NCBI RefSeq assembly: GCF_030067675.1 | Contig: NZ_JASJEV010000005.1 | Location: 1 to 64,000 of the forward strand | Source: Chelatococcus albus | GTDB taxonomy: Bacteria; Pseudomonadota; Alphaproteobacteria; Rhizobiales; Beijerinckiaceae | DNA: 64,000 bases | Direction of reading: 5' to 3' | Shown here: positions 62,256 to 64,000 of the stretch, piece by piece | Position numbering within the stretch: the stretch's first letter is position 1 | Layout of the letters: each line of letters begins with the position of its first letter | Notes under the pieces: model-generated | The model's database searches: none | Told to the model about the DNA's origin: nothing | Seen by the model: only the letters and a program-made list of their open reading frames with translations | Made by a program: the position numbers and the translations under genes

Positions 62256-63005
62256 GTGCAGCGACGGGTCCTCGTTTTGGGCATCTCGACCCTTCTGGTG
62301 CTGGGCGGCCTGCACATCGCGAGCGCGCCGGCTTTCGCGCAGAGCATCAATCTCGATCTGGGCCCGGGCGGCGGCGTGACGGAGCGGGCACTCCAGCTCG
62401 TCGCGCTGGTCACGCTCCTGTCGCTCGCCCCGTCGATCCTCGTGATGGTCACGTCCTTCACGCGGATCGTCGTCGTGTTGTCGCTGCTGCGCTCGGCCAT
62501 CGGCACGCAGACGGCACCGCCCAACGCCGTCATCACCAGTCTCGCCCTGTTCCTGACGGCCTTCGTCATGGCGCCGACATTCCGCGAGGCCTATACCGTC
62601 GGGGTCGAGCCGCTCGTCGGCGGCCAGATCACCCAGCCGCAAGCCTTCGAACGGGCCGCGGCACCGTTCCGCACCTTCATGTTGCGGCATGTGCGCGAGA
62701 AGGATCTCGCCCTCTTCCTCGACCTGTCGAAGCAACCGCGCCCGGCCTCTCCTCAGGAGACCAGCCTGACCGTGCTGGTGCCGGCGTTCATGATCTCCGA
62801 GCTGCGGCGGGCCTTCGAGATCGGCTTCCTGATCTTCGTGCCCTTCCTCATCATCGACCTCGTCATCGCCTCGATCCTGATGTCGGTCGGCATGATGATG
62901 CTGCCGCCGGTGACGGTGGCCCTGCCCTTCAAGCTGATCTTCTTCGTGCTCGTGGACGGCTGGAGCCTGATCGCCGGGTCGCTGGTGCAGAGCTACGGGA
63001 GCTGA
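62256..63005 (+). CDS. fliP: Flagellar export protein FliP
   Basis: A 249-residue export-gate protein from GTG 62256, which gives a signal peptide (VLVLGISTLLVLGGLHIASAPAFAQ) as in other FliP. The rest has four helices with LSLAPSILVMVTSFTRIVVVLSLLRSAIGTQTAPPN, VPAFMISELRRAFEIGFLIFVPFLIIDLVIASILMSVGMMMLPP and LPFKLIFFVLVDGW, all diagnostic. The frame is open from 62124, but the extra part is Arg-rich. Confidence 0.95.
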   Translation: MQRRVLVLGISTLLVLGGLHIASAPAFAQSINLDLGPGGGVTERALQLVALVTLLSLAPSILVMVTSFTRIVVVLSLLRSAIGTQTAPPNAVITSLALFLTAFVMAPTFREAYTVGVEPLVGGQITQPQAFERAAAPFRTFMLRHVREKDLALFLDLSKQPRPASPQETSLTVLVPAFMISELRRAFEIGFLIFVPFLIIDLVIASILMSVGMMMLPPVTVALPFKLIFFVLVDGWSLIAGSLVQSYGS

Positions 63006-63050
63006 GGTGACATCCGGCGTTGGGGAAGCCGCGGCCGAGCGTCGGCTCCC

Positions 63051-64000
63051 TCATCCCCGCGGCGCCTGAACCTCCGTCGGCGGGATCGGCGCCTCGGCTT
63101 GGGATTCGGCAGGCGCCTCCCTCAGCGGCTGCCGGCGCGGCCGTGCCACGGTCGCGCTCTCGGGATAGCGCTTGCGGTACTCGGCGAGGAAATCCGACAG
63201 TGTGTCGGCATTGACGACCGACGAGGCGATCTCGCGGAACTCGCGCGTGCCGCGCGCCTGCGGTGCCGTCAGGAAGGTGAAGGTCTTCGCATCGGCGCTG
63301 TCGGCCATCTTCGCCGCATATTTCGAGCGCAGCCGGTCGAGCGACAGCGTCTCCTCCGCAAGCGCATAGGCAATGGCCGCGCGCATGACGTCGGCGCGAT
63401 CCTGGTCCGACAGAGCCTCACGGCCCTGCCAGCGGTCGCCGAGCATGGCCTCGTGCGCCTCGCCGGCCTGCCGCCAGCGCCGGCCCTGCCAGACGATGTC
63501 CGCCCGCAGGCGGTCGATCTCGGGCCCCGTTTCGCCCGCGATGAGGTCGAGCGCGAGATCCGTGCGCGAGAGATCGGAGAGCGCACGGGCCTCGAGCAGC
63601 AGGCGCGCCCTCTTTACCTGCGCGGGCAGTTCCGGCAGGCGCGTCTCCTGCAGGACGGCGAGCGCCTGCGCCGGCTTGCCGCCGACGAGGCGCAACGTCG
63701 CGAGCCGCGCCGCGACCGTGGCGCGAGCTGCCCCGGTGAGGCGCTTCTCCACCTGATGCTGCAGGAGCGTCGCCGCCGGCTCGATGAGGTCGAGCTCGGC
63801 GAGGCGGTCGGCGAGGCGCCGCACGATCTCGTCGCCCCGCCGGCCGATCGGGGTGAACTCCTTGAAGTCGTAGTAGAGGGCCAGTGCCTCGACGCGGCCG
63901 AGGCGCTCGCTCTTGCCGGTCAGGAACAGCTCCTCGAACTGCCGCGCGGTCTCGTCGTGGAGCGTCCGCGTGACCTCGTGGTCGGTGTAGATCTGGTTCG
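63051..64000 (-). CDS. C-terminal part of a large unknown protein (start outside window)
   Basis: The frame is open from the window end and stops at 63051, giving about 316 residues. The sequence is helical with repeat-like spacing (RVEALALYYDFKEFTPIGRRGDEIVRRLADRLAELDLIEPAATLL, then ARVAARLATLRLVGGKPAQALAVLQETRLPEL), suggestive of TPR-like repeats. Such large helical proteins are found next to flagellar genes in Hyphomicrobiales; function unknown. It converges with fliP. Confidence 0.7.
   Translation of the reverse strand, partial: NQIYTDHEVTRTLHDETARQFEELFLTGKSERLGRVEALALYYDFKEFTPIGRRGDEIVRRLADRLAELDLIEPAATLLQHQVEKRLTGAARATVAARLATLRLVGGKPAQALAVLQETRLPELPAQVKRARLLLEARALSDLSRTDLALDLIAGETGPEIDRLRADIVWQGRRWRQAGEAHEAMLGDRWQGREALSDQDRADVMRAAIAYALAEETLSLDRLRSKYAAKMADSADAKTFTFLTAPQARGTREFREIASSVVNADTLSDFLAEYRKRYPESATVARPRRQPLREAPAESQAEAPIPPTEVQAPRG

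Overview
The window is very GC-rich, densely coded DNA of an alphaproteobacterium, most likely of the order Hyphomicrobiales (Rhizobiales). The case rests on: an rpsD-murI-trmJ-icd-alaS-recA-cckA-flagellar gene order as I recall it from that group; a CckA kinase next to flagellar genes with CtrA-type TTAA-N7-TTAA boxes; a GTTC-N7-GTTC LexA box in front of recA; a BcsS-type cellulose protein; and a DUF6867-like protein in a liv operon. Placement to genus is not possible from sequence reading alone.

Layout. 1-539: C-terminal end of a GroEL. 1303-5071: a self-contained exporter operon on the minus strand (tetR, lipoprotein membrane-fusion protein, ABC ATPase, ABC-2 permease) with a palindromic operator. 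5242-5982: bcsS-like gene. 6025-18186: a long minus-strand molybdenum-hydroxylase region, read in transcription order coxG, a broken alaX-like gene, coxS, coxL, coxM, coxD (MoxR ATPase), a GIY-YIG remnant, coxE (VWA), xdhC N-domain, a LysE exporter, xdhC C-domain, a molybdopterin-binding protein and a MocA-like nucleotidyltransferase. The large subunit carries AYRGAGR, so this is the so-called form II of CO dehydrogenase, whose natural substrate is unsettled.

18331-21093: pcaD and pcaC (end of the beta-ketoadipate pathway) with an AraC regulator and a flavin reductase. 21243-25293: a 4-hydroxyproline-type catabolic cluster (GntR regulator, DapA-family deaminase, FAD D-amino acid dehydrogenase, hydroxyproline epimerase). 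25549-31470: a complete branched-chain-type ABC uptake operon livHMGF, a small membrane protein, livK and a strong terminator. 31633-43747: mixed single genes (ccdA, P1 peptidase, lytic transglycosylase, two unknown proteins, a second D-amino acid dehydrogenase, a BASS transporter, rpe-purB, a small hydrolase, a DMT exporter and its divergent LysR regulator).

43829-54511: housekeeping core (rpsD, murI, a hydrolase-like protein lacking its nucleophile, trmJ, icd, GFA protein, alaS, recA). 54590-63005: cckA followed by flhB, fliR, fliQ, fliE, flgC and flgB on the minus strand, and a divergent fliO-like gene and fliP on the plus strand. The intergenic region between the two arms carries CtrA-like boxes, so the final kinase-to-promoter circuit is visible in one place. 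63051-64000: end of a large unrecognised protein. No tRNA, rRNA, CRISPR array or intact insertion sequence was seen.
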